The translations under genes were made by a program, and so were the position numbers. DNA of 64,000 bases from Taxillus chinensis (Eukaryota > Streptophyta > Magnoliopsida > Santalales > Loranthaceae). Positions 38,101-55,863 of this stretch are shown here, piece by piece. The first letter of the stretch is position 1; each line of letters begins with the position of its first letter. Under the pieces are notes generated by a model that made no database searches, was not told where the DNA came from, and was given only the letters and a program-made list of their open reading frames with translations. Location: assembly GCA_023512835.1 (NCBI GenBank), contig CM042092.1:9328793-9392792 (forward strand). Direction: 5' to 3'.

Positions 38101-41100
38101 AACCCTGAACGGCGCCGGAGAGATGGCGAAGGAGGTGGCTGATTTTGAGAGGCTGTTGGAGGATGAGATGGAGAAGTTTAATGGGTTCTTCGTCGAGAAA
38201 GAAGAGGAATATGTGATTCGGTGGAAGGTATTGAATCCACTGATCGTTTGATTTTTTTGGCTTTGATTAATCTCTTTTCGATTTAAAATTTCTGTTCTCC
38301 GCTTTGAATTATATTTTTTGTATGGATTAGTTTCGTTCTTGATTCCATAAAATGGAAATGAAGGGGCTGGCGAATCATTTAAAATAAACTGATTGTTGAA
38401 TGATTGAATTTGTCTTAGTGAATGAGGGTCAAATCTCACTTTTTAGATTCATATCTGGAAACCATCGAAGCTAGATTTGTGTGTAACACAATTTGAAGAA
38501 TGACCTTGTTATTGAAATTTCAAAATTTAAAATACAGGGGATGTTTGAGTTATTGAATTTGACTGAATTATTTACGAAATTAAAAAAATTGGAGTAAGAT
38601 TTGGGTTAGACAATATCAATATTGGTCATGCTATTGAAGTTGCCGAATTATTTAATTTAAAAAAAAAAAACAGGGAAAGGCTTCAGTGTAGGGCAGTTTA
38701 AGAAGTGGGAGGCCTCCCCACTACTCAATTATACTTTTCTTTACATAATTTTGAATTTAAAACAGTCTTCGATTCAGCCTTTGTAGAATTTATTCCATCT
38801 TTCACCTCTTCATTTAATGTAGTACAACTCTTTCATGATAGCCGTAGTTTGGATTTGGCTTTGCGATCCTTGATGCCTCTCTAAATTTATTTATTATTAT
38901 GTTCTTAAGCTTGCAAGTTTTAAGTGACTTATCTTTACCTCTTCTCACTACAACCTTAAATTGTCTCATTCTATGTGTGCTCCTGTACGAAGGAATGAGA
39001 CCATTGATATGTTTGTAATTAAAAGGGGTATAGTTAGGCCAGGCCACTCAAAAAATGTCTCTCTAAATTTGTTTGTTATTATGTTCAACTCTTAAAGCTT
39101 GCATCCAAGTTTTAAGTGACTTACCTTTACCTCTTCTGACTACAGCCTTTACAAAGGAATGTAACGATTGATATGTTTGTAATTGAAAGGGGTATAGGTA
39201 GGCCAGGCCACACATTGGATAAGTCTATGACAAGATATGAGTGTTTTAAGATTAGACAATGATAAAACAACCGATAGAGATGGGAGGTGTCATAAGATTC
39301 ATGTCCCTGACTTACTTTAATTTTGTTGTTGTTTCATATTGTCGACCTCAAATCTTGGTATATAGGTTCAGCTGTTTGTTCAATTTTGTATATTTCTTGA
39401 GTTATGCTGATTTTTTTAGGCTGCATATTGCCGTGTGGAATGTCCTTTGGTAAGGAAGGGAATTTTGGTCTGAAACAGATTTTGATTTTTCTTTAAAAAC
39501 AACTCAAGATCGATGCTTCTCCATAATTTCAGACCCGTGACCTCCCTTCCAACATGCAAAGGGACTATCAACTAAGCCAAAACATATTGGTACAGTTTGA
39601 ATTTTATAATTTATTTCTTATTATGTTTGGTTCGGGTGCAGGAGTTAGAGGAGAGGGTCACAAAGGCCAAGGAATCAAATGAGGAGTTGATGGAAGTAGG
39701 AAGGGAGGTAGTGGACTTCCATGGGGAGATGATTTTGCTAGAGAACTACAGCGCCCTCAATTATACAGGTTATTTCTCTACTTCCATGGGGAGATGGTCT
39801 GGCTTTGTGTTTGTGGATATTGTTGTTGAAGGATAAATAAATTATAGATTCCAACTTAATCAGCAATCTGGTTCGGTAGGCAAACAAGAATTCTGCAACT
39901 TTCCAGTTTCTAGTGATGGCATGTTTTTTAAAATCGGTTCCCCCATAGGGTTTCCATTTCCTTCCACTCTCTTATGATAGTGTTGTCTCCTACTATGGAT
40001 GAGGCGTATGGTGGCCCATATGTCAACTTATAGGCTAACTTTAACAAGAGATATTGAGTTGGCAAGGTGAACATTGAGAACATTAGGTTTGGGCTAAAGA
40101 ATGCAAGTGCCAGCCCCTCCAAAAGTGATACGAGTAAAAGCAAAACTCAGAGAGAATTAGCAGTCATCCTGTGTACAGTTTAGCTCGAACCTGATATGGT
40201 CTAGCTCTTAAATCTGTGGGTTGTTCAAGTCCTTTGCAGATTCCAGTTCATGTTAGCCTTTTAATAGTCCACAAAACTCCTATCCCAGGTGAAGTTCCCT
40301 CCATTGTTCTGAAAGATGGCTTAGACAATGTCTAGACTTTTTATTTTATTATTATTTTAAAAAGACAGGTAGCTAATCTTATCAAAACAAAAAAAACAGG
40401 TAGCTAAACACCGTCTAGAGGGGGAGAAGAAAAAAAAGTTGAGAATATTGGACTTATTGAATAAATGGATAATATGAAAAAGAAAGAAAAAGTGAGCAGC
40501 ATGTGATCCTCTTTCTTTCAGTGTTGAGCATGTGATCTCTATTTGCAGTTTTCCCATTTTGCTACTGTTTTTTTGGCTTATTCATCATGTTATAGAGGAC
40601 AGACATAACATATAAATGTATGTATTTTTTTAATATTTGGTTTGTACTTTATTAATTGATTTGTTGCAACTTACATTGAACAATCTATTTTTATAATGAA
40701 TGAATATTAATGTCAATGTTGAACTCGAAACATCTTTTAACTTTTATCAATGTCAATGCCATTTTTATTGAATTTACTGTGTATTTTTGCTTATATTTAT
40801 TAAAAATAACTTAAAATTTATGGAATTGACCATCTCAACACTAGATGAGCTCTCAATTGTCCTAAACCATCTCCTATCTCGAAGTTGTTTGCATTTATGT
40901 TAATATAGAGATATGGATGACATTCATGGGATCCATTTTAATTGTCTAGAATATATGTAGTATTTATGTTATAAGAATCCCCATAAGGAGACAATTCTCT
41001 AATATTTACTATTATTAAGATTGTCATCATCATAAGTTATGTTCATTCTCATAATTTTTTCTTAGGAACCTGTCATGCTATTTATTTAGAGATGGAATTA

Positions 41101-42149
41101 TGTGGTTCTATTTTTGATAATAGCTATTTGGGGTGGATGGAGTTAAGTGATGAATGACCTAAGTTGAGTTTAGTATGTTTTTCTATGACAATTTTTTATG
41201 CATAGATGAAAGTTGTCTTTTATAGGGTAGAACCTTGGCATAACAGTTAAGTTATTGCCTCGTGATTTGGAAGTCACGAGGCAATTAATTGTGGGAAAAT
41301 TTTGTGGGAAAATTTAAAATTAATTGCGAATAAGTTTAAAATTAATTGCGAATAAGTTTAAAATTAATTGTAAAAATAATTGCGAATAAGTTTAAAATTA
41401 ATTGTGGGAAAATTTTGTGTTCATATTGGCTTGTATGATTCAATCTGTTTCAGAATCGTGCTGCCATTTGGGGGAGCTTTGTACACTGGATTTATTGAAG
41501 TTGTCTTTTATCTACTGGACTCTTACCATAATGCATTAGGGTTTTATAAAGCATGGCAGATTATGTAACTAGATTGAGAAATATTGCGCTTGCGGCAATT
41601 ACCTATGTACTATGAGAATTGAAGTTTTTTTTTGGTAACTTAAAAAAAAAGTACAGTTTTTGTGCTTCTTTTATCCGAGCCTTTCTTTCTTTGTTCATAG
41701 GTCTGGTTAAAATATTGAAGAAGTACGATAAAAGAAGTGGCACTCTCATTCGACTGCCTTTCATCCAACGCATATTGCAACAACCATTCTACACAACGGA
41801 CTTACTCGACCAACTCGTGAAAGAGTGTGAGACAATGCTTGATTCCCTCTTCACCGTGGACAAAGCTTTGGCCTCTGGTCTGCCTGAAGCACCTGCCAGG
41901 GAAGGGTTAGAGACCAAAATGACAGCACCTGAATATAGAGAATCCACACTCAAAGTTCCCAAAGAACTTGTGGATATAGAGCGTATGGAGAGCATGTACA
42001 TGAAGCTTACTTTGTCAGCATTGCGGGTTTTGAAGGAGATTCGCAGCGGTAGCTCGACCGTGAGCATGTTTTCATTGCCACCTTTGCAAGGCAATGCGGC
42101 AGGACAGGCTTGGGAGAAGGCTCCTGTTTTGGAACAAACTGCCAAATAG
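37892..42149 (+). CDS. SPX: SPX-domain protein (SPX1/SPX2 type)
   Basis: Phosphate/inositol-pyrophosphate sensor that, in characterised relatives, binds PHR1-type factors and keeps them off DNA when phosphate is plentiful. Exons: 37892-38227, 39642-39768, 41701-42149; 303 aa; all introns GT-AG. The SPX domain starts at Met1 with MKFWKSLSNLIEETLPDWRD and KFLSYKDLKK (residues 1-30), continues with FVEKEEEYVIRWKELEERVT (around 101-120), and ends with NYTGLVKILKKYDKR (152-166) and LIRLPFIQRILQQPFYTTDL. Lys residues of the KILKKYDKR helix and of the N-terminal helix are the ligand-binding surface in the family. The C-terminal 100 residues are a variable tail without another domain, so this is a stand-alone SPX protein, not SPX-EXS, SPX-MFS or SPX-RING. 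A slightly longer tail than the typical 250-290 aa is the only oddity. The gene has a P1BS site upstream, as expected for phosphate-starvation induction. Confidence 0.93.
38876..39215 (+). repeat. Tandem duplication in SPX intron 1
   Basis: Two diverged copies start CTCTCTAAATTT at 38878 and at 39059. Both contain AGTTTTAAGTGACTTA, CTTTACCTCTTCT, AAGGAATG, TTGATATGTTTGTAATT and GGGGTATAG, followed by AGGCCAGGCCAC. The second copy lacks about 30 bp. Confidence 0.85.
41222..41283 (+). mobile_element. Truncated tRNA-derived SINE head (Au-SINE-like) in SPX intron 2
   Basis: GGTAGAACCTTGGCATAACA followed by GTTAAGTT (an A-box-like element) and a CTCGTGATTTGGAAGTCACG hairpin resemble the tRNA-related head of a widespread plant SINE family, as I recall it. 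The B-box part is missing; the sequence passes straight into a minisatellite. Not an intact tRNA gene. Confidence 0.5.
41284..41420 (+). repeat. 22-bp minisatellite in SPX intron 2
   Basis: TTTAAAATTAATTGCGAATAAG-like units repeat about four times. The array is bracketed by two copies of ATTAATTGTGGGAAAATTTT (41284 and 41398). It begins exactly where the SINE-like fragment stops. Confidence 0.8.
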
Positions 42150-45100
42150 TTTGGCTCTCTCTGTTTGTTGCGCCCCCTGTTTGTTCAATTCAATTGTAGA
42201 GAGATACCATGGCTAACTTGGAATCCTTGACCTTCTAACAGGTTCCCAATAATTGATAGCTGTAATTTTCTTTTCTTATTGTTTTGTCTTTACAAAAAAT
42301 AATTTTACATGTATATGATCCTTAACCTTGAAGGGTTCTTTTTAACTTTTTTTGCTTGGGAAGTAAATCATAAAGTATTCATCTGTACAATTATTTTATC
42401 TAATTATAACCGTTAGTTTTCTTCTTTTTACAGTGTTATAATGCAGCCTCAAATTTTTTATCAACGACTTATTTAAAATTATTTTTGTCTGGATGCTGTG
42501 GATTTGGCGCATTATTTTGGTGTTAATAAGTAGGTAAAATGAAAAATGGAAAAGTGTGCTTTTTTGAGTTGCTATCAATCCAAGATATGGAGCATGACTA
42601 GAACATCTGATATTAATGGTAGTTAGAAAAGGGTTAATACCCTTTATGCCTAATTAAAATAATATTAATTTAATGATAATATAAATTGATGTCTCTGATA
42701 TGGAGCTTCAAAATAATCATTTGAAGAATATGATGTCTCTTTTTTTTTTCTTAAAAAAAAGAACCTAGAGAGATGTACATTTTAAAGTACTTTAAAAACA
42801 CAAAATTCATGACATTTTTCATACACAGTCATATAACAATGACACCATCCAATGAATGTATACAAGCATCACATAACAAACATGACACTCTTAAACATTT
42901 TTCATGAAAAAACATGTAATTAGCGAGTTTGCTTCGTAATTTCTAATCATAGAGAAAAAAACCTAGTATTTAATGGAGACAATTAAATTTAATTATACAA
43001 TCCTCCAATAAAATTTCAACATAACAATAACAACTTGCGTACAAAAGAAAACAACAACAACAATTGTTGCTGTCACACCACTAGTCTTTCTCTTTGATAA
43101 CAACACCAACCTTTCTTTTTTATTTTATCAATTGCAACAATAATCTTCCTTTAGAACGCACGAATATTCTCTTTTATGTGATGAAGTTAATAAATTAGTG
43201 TAGTCTTGATATGAGGATATAAAAGCTAGTGAAATGAATTGTTTTCATCCTCCTTTACAAGATTACAACGTGTTTGTTCTTCAAATTTCTCTGTCTTTAT
43301 ATAGAAATTTCATGCCACACTTTTACCGTAACATTTTCTTCTTTTTGAAACTCGTATACTCTTTTTCCCCTTGCAAGATTCTTTATCTTTTCTTCTTTGT
43401 CCCCTTTTCTTCAAATTGCAGTATGTTTTTCACAAAATTTGTTCATCTTTCTCTCCTAGTTTGTTGTGCTCTCTGATGCAAAATGTGTGTGATTTCTCTC
43501 TTGTTTTGTATGTAAATATTGTTTATCTTTGACTTTTGGATCCATGTGACTAGATACAAAATTACTTCTAAATCTACACCTTGATTTCTTTTGGAATCAC
43601 ATATTGATTCGGTCAACATATGGATTTGCATATTGATCCAAAACAACTTTTGGATCTACACATTGATCCAATCTTATAGCAATGTCCATATGTTAGCTTA
43701 ACATTGACTTTATTTTTTTGAAAACACACACACACTCGTACATATATACACATACACATTCATAAAAATTACTATATAAAAAGAAACATTCTTGGATCCA
43801 ATTTGAAATGCTAAGGCCACGTGTGGTAAGGTGTATTTATTTTTGAAAATATAATTATTTTTAAAATTTATGAGTCCATATTAATTTACAAACACTCATA
43901 ATAAAACACTAAATGTATATGTGTGTGTGTTTGTGTTTGTCCAACCCAGTCCAAATATGGCACCATAATTGCTTCTAACATCTCTAGTACTGCTTATGCG
44001 TGCTCTCCTTTAGCCACTGTTTGCATTACTAGATTTTTCGTGGCTCCCGAATCCTTTAGCTTAATCCTTTGCAACATAGCTCGAGTTCGATATGCATTTA
44101 CTCCCAATTTGTATATCTCAATTGACATGATAAATATTTCTTTTTAATTACTCAACTCCAACCTCCTTTTACACAATTAAAAAGGAAATGATCATATGAG
44201 GACTAAAAGGACCGCCTTGTTGTTTCGATCCACGATGTTGATGACAAATTGTGGTATCATAAACTTGTTGTTGGTAATCGAAATAAAACAAGTATTTGAA
44301 TTATATATGATTTTCTGCCAGTAACCTTCTTGCGTAATAGACGTTTACATTTTTAAAGGAAGAAATTTGGAACTGTCCATCTCCACGCACATGAACAAAA
44401 CCAATGTAATGTTTCAAATTTGTTTTGTGAAGGAAAAATGAATGAAATTGCCAATAGAATTACCTATTATGCAATAATAGTATGAATTATGAAAGCTACA
44501 CCATTGCAAATTAGGAGTCCATTGCCTTTTGAAAGCTCAGTGGTCATATAAGGAGGAGGAAGGGGTGATTATTAATAGATCAATTAGGCCATGACTAAAT
44601 AGTTAAACAGTTAATATGTATTCATTTTAAAATGATACATATTAACTTATCTTTTGGTTGTAGGACTTAAAAGCTTAAAGATAAAATTTAAATTTAAATT
44701 CTTATTTTATAGATATTATAAAATAATAAAAGTATTATATATATATATATATATATTTACTAAACTTATAATAATATAATTTTTAAAAACATAGTTACTG
44801 TTGAAATTACAAATTAAAAGAAAATATAACAATAAAAAATATAACAAAACATATATGATATAAATCATTGCCCTCATCAGTAAATAAAATAAAATCTTTG
44901 AGAGTGAATGTGTGTTCTCTATATGCACAATCAAGTGAATAAATATTCTATTTTTGGACTAAAATTTAAAATAAAAACATATTTTTGTGTCAAGATTTAT
45001 AGGTCCAAATTGTCTACCTTACTTGTATACCTGCTGGTTCTATTTAATTACTTAATCATATTCATATAACTAAAAAACTATTTTTATTTTATTAATTATG

Positions 45101-45320
45101 TATTATTTAAATTTCTAATTTGTTATTATAGATATAATTAAATTTGGAAAATTATTAGTTTATTTGTTTAAATATATAAAAGCGATTACGCTGGCTATAT
45201 TTTTTTTTAACTCATAACAAAAAAAGGTTATATTTTTGTTGAAGTGAAGAAATTGGGTAACATTAAATCTTGTTATTATGACAAAACTTAAAGGGTATAA
45301 TCGGGAAACCGTCAAACTCA
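42150..45320. other. Intergenic, no complete gene seen
   Basis: AT-rich. 42770-43700 has a pyrimidine-rich part and repeated ATATTGATCC/ACATTGATCC motifs (43600-43670) that suggest an old retroelement. A protein-like minus-strand fragment at 43943-44128 is listed separately. (TA)n lies at about 44737-44757. Confidence 0.45.
43943..44128 (-). pseudogene. Unidentified small coding-like fragment
   Basis: The frame opens at an ATG (44128) and reads MSIEIYKLGVNAYRTRAMLQ, RIKLKDSGATKNLVMQTVAK, GEHA, then TAA, and continues in frame as AVLEMLEAIMVPYLDWVG. One point change (for example GAA to TAA) would explain the stop. The composition is protein-like and GC is higher than its flanks. I do not recognise the family. 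Confidence 0.35.
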
Positions 45321-45325
45321 GCAGC

Positions 45326-45473
45326 TTTATAAACCCCTAACAGCTAATCAGCTTTCGCCACTCCCTCTCTCTCTTCTGCCCCCTTTCCTGTAGCCACCTT
45401 CCCTTCCCATTGTGGACGGACGCTCCTGTGCCAAACCCTAACCCTAATTCCTTCTCTCCGTGTCTACGGGTGC

Positions 45474-45527
<54 letters not shown>

Positions 45528-45597
45528 AGTTGTTCTTCGAGATCCAAACAATAGCAGTTTCACGATTCGTTTCCTTCTATGTTTGTGTGTCTGCAGA

Positions 45598-45600
<3 letters not shown>
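45326..45600 (+). promoter_or_regulatory. Core promoter and leader of the UAP56 gene
   Basis: A TATA box TTTATAAA lies at 45326-45333. CT-rich Y-patch sequence follows. At 45433-45447 AAACCCTAACCCTAA is a double telo-box, an element common in promoters and leaders of plant translation and RNA-processing genes. A leader intron probably runs from 45470 (GG|GTGCGT) through a (CT)n tract to the CTGCAG at 45591-45596, ending just one base before the ATG. The leader intron is inferred from the strong acceptor. Confidence 0.6.
45478..45526. repeat. (CT)n microsatellite in the UAP56 leader
   Basis: About 24 CT units, probably inside the leader intron. Confidence 0.95.
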
Positions 45601-51371
<5,771 letters not shown>

Positions 51372-52962
51372 TAGCTGTGGAGGAGGTGCCAAAGCCCCAT
51401 CATTTCGTCAGTCTGTGACTGAGCACTTCACTCAAATGTTGCTGTTTACTTAGTAATTGAAGTGTGAGCTTTGTTTGCCTTAGCACACTGCAGGCCAACA
51501 TTTTTAGAATTGCTGCCATTTTCTTCTTCCGTTTTGTTTTCTTTTAAAAACTTAGATATCTCAATGTAGCATTTTCTGGGACGATCAATGGTAGTTTATT
51601 TAATGATTGTGTAACTGTAACATCTTGGACGCCTTATTCTTGGCTTCGTTCCGGTACACTTCAGCTTTTAGTGGACAATACATATGCCTGTATTTATTTT
51701 TACACGTACCTTGCACTTCTTGGCACTTCATGGCTACCGGTGAATTCGATTGAGGCTGATGTCCTAATCAAATTCTCACTCTTTTATCTTTAAGTAAATC
51801 ATTCATTTACCAAATAATAATAATTATAATTGTTATTATTTTCTTGTAGCTTAATAAATTATCATATCCTTCGGTTTGAAAATTAAACTTTATTTTAAAA
51901 AATTTAAAATTTAAAATATGAATACAGTAGAGATGTCTCATTGATCTGAAAATATAAATTGAGAAAGCCCGATTGTGATTACAAATAGAAAATTGTAATT
52001 GTTTTCATTAATACAAAAAAAAAACTCAGTACGAATAATAATAATAAAAAACGTTGAGCGCCGGGGATATCTCTCATACGCGGGATAAAAATTTGGGGAT
52101 CAAGTATATCAATAGTTTTGATAGTGCATTTTTCAGAGTTACATATCCCATGGCGTTTTGTTTTTCCTCTTTACACTGGAGGGATTTTTCACATAAATTT
52201 TGTTGACACTATTATTTTAGTTTATTTCATTTCCTGCAATTCTTACATAAATTATTGCTTGGCTCCAACAAGTTGAACCTGAAATCAAAATCTTAATTCA
52301 AGCAAAAATCGGATGGAGTTTTCCTTATATTTTAGATAAAACTAACCTTCATCGTCTTTCATAATGGTATAAGTACACAAAGTACTTTAAATAGAAAAAA
52401 CAATTAATTGGTAGGAGTGGAGATAAAAAAAAAAAATTAATAATTTTTGCTGACAATATCTATTTTATAACGCTTGTTAAGTTGTCATTTAATTTGTATT
52501 TTGCTTACTACGTGGATGAGTGAGTTGTATTTAAGAGCTGTGAACTTGAGACATCATCACATTATATATTTATGAATACGGGTACCACAAGTGCACATTA
52601 ACACGTGTGTTTGGATTATGTACGTAATTGATCTTCAGTTACATCGGCTTTAGGCATCAACCCAAAATCATGTTAGTTGCTAAAACTTAATTCACAAGCA
52701 TGTTAATTTCTATTGAATAAAACATGCTTTATACATAGATATATGTGTGTATATGCTTTAATGCTTTAATGTGTGAAACTAGAGCACATATATACTGAAA
52801 AGGAAGCAGAGAAGAAACGTATGACAAAAGAAAGTGGGTACCAACTACGAACATTTTTATTTTTGTTGCTTATTCTGTTACAAAGTGTCTAACTACAGAC
52901 AACTTCAATTTCTTTCTTTTTGCAAAAAGAAAGTGGCTAAAGAAGCTCGTACAACTACATAA
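51372..52962. other. UAP56 3' UTR and intergenic spacer between convergent genes
   Basis: 51372 to about 51720 is probably the helicase 3' UTR. Beyond it is AT-rich spacer, then the 3' UTR of the polygalacturonase, which is transcribed towards it. No gene seen. Confidence 0.55.
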
Positions 52963-55618
52963 TCAATTATTCATAGGCACTGCAGGTACGGTGTTTGATG
53001 TGGTTCCTTGGACATGGCTTGTGGTGGCACCGGCAGGTTTTCCTGAAGCTGCTAACACTATATTAACATTGGCCATTTTGATGTTTTTGCAACCATTGCC
53101 ACTGTTGCAATCTAGTTTGATGCCCACATCAGTAGAAGAGCTCCCGCGTACGTTACGGTAAGTGACATCACTCACCGACAACCCTGTAGCCTACAATAAT
53201 TAATGCAATATTGTCATTAATTAGTTTCCTAATTTTTATTCAAAATGCCATTCAGAACATCCCCACATATCCATATACTTACCTTTCTAGCACACCCACT
53301 GTGACCATTGCAATAATTCTGATCAATTATAATAGGATTATCAACTCCTCGCAGAATGATTCCATCATATGTTACATTCCTAACAAATCCTTTCCCCCCC
53401 TAATACAAATTAAGGGAAAAACAAATAGGGTGAGTTAATTGAGGATTCATAAAAATACAATCCTACCATTTTTTTTATTACAATTAATATTGTAAAAAAA
53501 AAATGTTATAATTTTACCGAATATGTCTTGATCCTCACTCCATTTTGAGTTGCAGTTAAAGAACAATCTCGTACTATGATGTTCTCTGCACTTTCAGAGG
53601 CTCCACTTTGCCCCAAGCTTCCAATGCTATGAAAAGATAATATATTCAGCAAATGCAGATATTAATTGGCCTTTATTAGGTTGATTAAATCTTTGAATGA
53701 ACATGTTTTTACAAACCTGATGCCATGACCCGGTCCACAACGAACATTAGCAATATCAACGAAACTCGTGGCTTCATTTATTGCAATACAGTCATCCCCT
53801 ATTATATTGTTTGATTGGAACAAAAACAAGTGATTTAGGAATAATTAATTAGATGAACAATAAACTTATTCAAACCTAGCGCTCGCATGCATGCTTGCAT
53901 GTAATTGACATGGATGGATAGGAACGATTTAAAATTACCTGTGCCAATAACAGTATCCCTGATTTGAACGTGACTTGATCTCATAATGTTTATTCCATCG
54001 GTGTTGGGACTTTGCTCAGGGGCAACGACAGTTAATTTAGACACGACCACATTAGTGCAATCAATTATTAAGATATGAATTAATGGGCTGTTGATAGAAG
54101 TGAATCCAGATAGCTGAAGGTTATTACAGCCGAACAACTTCAGGCCCTACACCATCATCATTATTTTTATAAATAATTAGAATATATGCATTTTTCAAAA
54201 ATGCAAATATTTATATATAAAAAATTAATTAACAACACTAAATATGGGGGATGAAGAAATTAAGTCGTCTTACAGTGGGACGGCCACCGCAGCTACCAGC
54301 CGATTCACCCTGAAAAGCGAACAATATGAGAAATAACATCAAACTCTAATGTGTACATAATTGCACGTGCATTACTTTTTTCCATTTCAGATTAGAGGCA
54401 ACTTTTGACTGTGTCATTCCATATAATTCAACTCATGACTATAGATATATATATGCATTAATTTCAAAATCATGTATATATAAAGAGAGGCAACTTTCAT
54501 ATATATATATATATATATATATGTAATTATTCCATATATTTATATCATGTATATTTCGTATATATATACATGTATATATATACATGTATATGTAATTTCA
54601 TATATATGCAACTTTCATATATATATGTAATTTCAAAATCATGTATATTTCGTGTATATATATATATATATATATATGTAATTATTCCATATATTTCAGA
54701 TTAGAGGCAACTTTTGACTGTGTCATTCCATATAATTCAACTCATGACTATATATATATATATATGCATTAATTTCAAAATCATGTATTTATAAAGAGAG
54801 AGATTGATTACAATACTTACTGCATTTAGATTTACTTTGTTCCACCAAGCAGCACCTTGGCCATCTATCCTTCCTGACCCATAAACAATGAGGCCGTTCA
54901 CGTTTTCAAAATAGAGCCAGCTATTAGAGAAACAAGATTTAAGTGTCTTGGATGCCAAAAGAGTCCCAAGAATCTACATAGGTATTAAAAATGTGACATT
55001 ATTATTTTTGGATTAAGATAGAATGACATATATATATAGGATCTCCACACTCGCATCAAGCACTAAAAACGCAGCAAAAGAAAAGATCACAGCTACTCAT
55101 ACTTAAGTTCAGCTGTCATAACCTAGCTATTTGTAGGTACATCAATGATCCTGGCTCTTTTTTTTTACCTGAACACGAATGGATTTAGGCTTGCAAGGAC
55201 CTCGAAATGCTATTGATTTTAATAAAAATATTCCCTTTGGTACGACCATGGTGGGTGTCCCAGCAGCTCCACATGTTGCTGTCCATGCTTTTAAGAAAGC
55301 CTAGAATTTTTCCATGCACGTAAGTGTGCTGAAATTGATATTAATTGTACATATGGTAGCTAGTGATAATATAGCTATATGATGAGATTGTAGACTTACC
55401 TGTGTGTCATCTGCTGCTCCATTTCCAATGGCACCAAATTTTGTCACATCAAAAACAGCTTGGCCAGTTGCCAAACTCATAAAGCTGTTTGAAATCACAT
55501 AAAGTGAGAAAAGAGTGGCAAAGAAGTCCTGCATGACAAAGATGATTAACATGAGGAAATCAGTGATCGGGAAATTGATAAATAAGCGGGTGCATGTATT
55601 GATACATTTTCTTACCAT
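52963..55618 (-). CDS. Polygalacturonase (GH28), about 10 exons
   Basis: Secreted pectinase that hydrolyses alpha-1,4-galacturonan in cell walls. Exons (minus): 55618-55616 (ATG only), 55528-55400, 55300-55169, 54973-54821, 54309-54274, 54146-53939, 53798-53717, 53626-53518, 53399-53283, 53190-52963 (TGA); 398 aa; all GT-AG, phases agree. A hydrophobic signal peptide (FFATLFSLYVISNSFMSLAT) is followed by the plant PG opening FDVTKFGAIGNGAADDTQ. Catalytic motifs are complete: NTD (199-201), GDD (221-223), GHG with His245, RIK (279-281). Two starts are possible. One is the ATG spliced with the strong donor ATG|GTAAGA. The other is an ATG at 55534 that reads MQDFFATL without that intron. Cysteines and spacing look normal, so the enzyme should be active. 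Endo or exo type cannot be decided by eye; the family often acts in pollen or abscission. Introns 4 and 5 hold repeats. Confidence 0.94.
54390..54801. repeat. Direct repeat with (TA)n in a polygalacturonase intron
   Basis: A ~100-bp block with AGAGGCAACTTTTGACTGTG and AATTCAACTCATGACTATA occurs at about 54390-54490 and again at about 54699-54801. Between them lie (TA)n stretches and short TATATACATG/ATGTATATTTCG repeats. All lies in the intron between exons 4 and 5. Confidence 0.85.
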
Positions 55619-55860
55619 TGTAAAGATATAAACTGTGTATAAAAACCAACGAAATAAAAATGGATTGGTATCGGCTATCTCTCAACTCCTTATATTTATA
55701 TATAAGCATTAGGAATAAGCCATCTTCTACTTGGCACACCTACTATATATTTCCATAGTTTGTTTTGAGAAACAAAGTAATGTGCCCATTTTTTCGTCTC
55801 ATATTGGTAATTAATTAATGTGCAAAATGGAATATTTAACATATTTACCAAACTCACAAA
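55619..55860 (-). promoter_or_regulatory. Polygalacturonase promoter
   Basis: On the minus strand a TATA box (TATATAAATATAAGG) lies at about 55704-55690, some 75-85 bp before the ATG. The block from about 55660 upward is repeated in the same orientation at about 59229-59440, giving a second promoter-like copy. Confidence 0.6.
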
Positions 55861-55863
55861 AAC

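Noticed and set aside
37873..38439. Minus-strand frame of 188 codons
   Set aside because: Shadow of SPX exon 1 on the other strand; the plus-strand frame carries the conserved domain.
41222..41283. Possible tRNA gene
   Set aside because: Only an A-box-like part and one hairpin are present; no B box, T arm or acceptor pairing. SINE remnant preferred.
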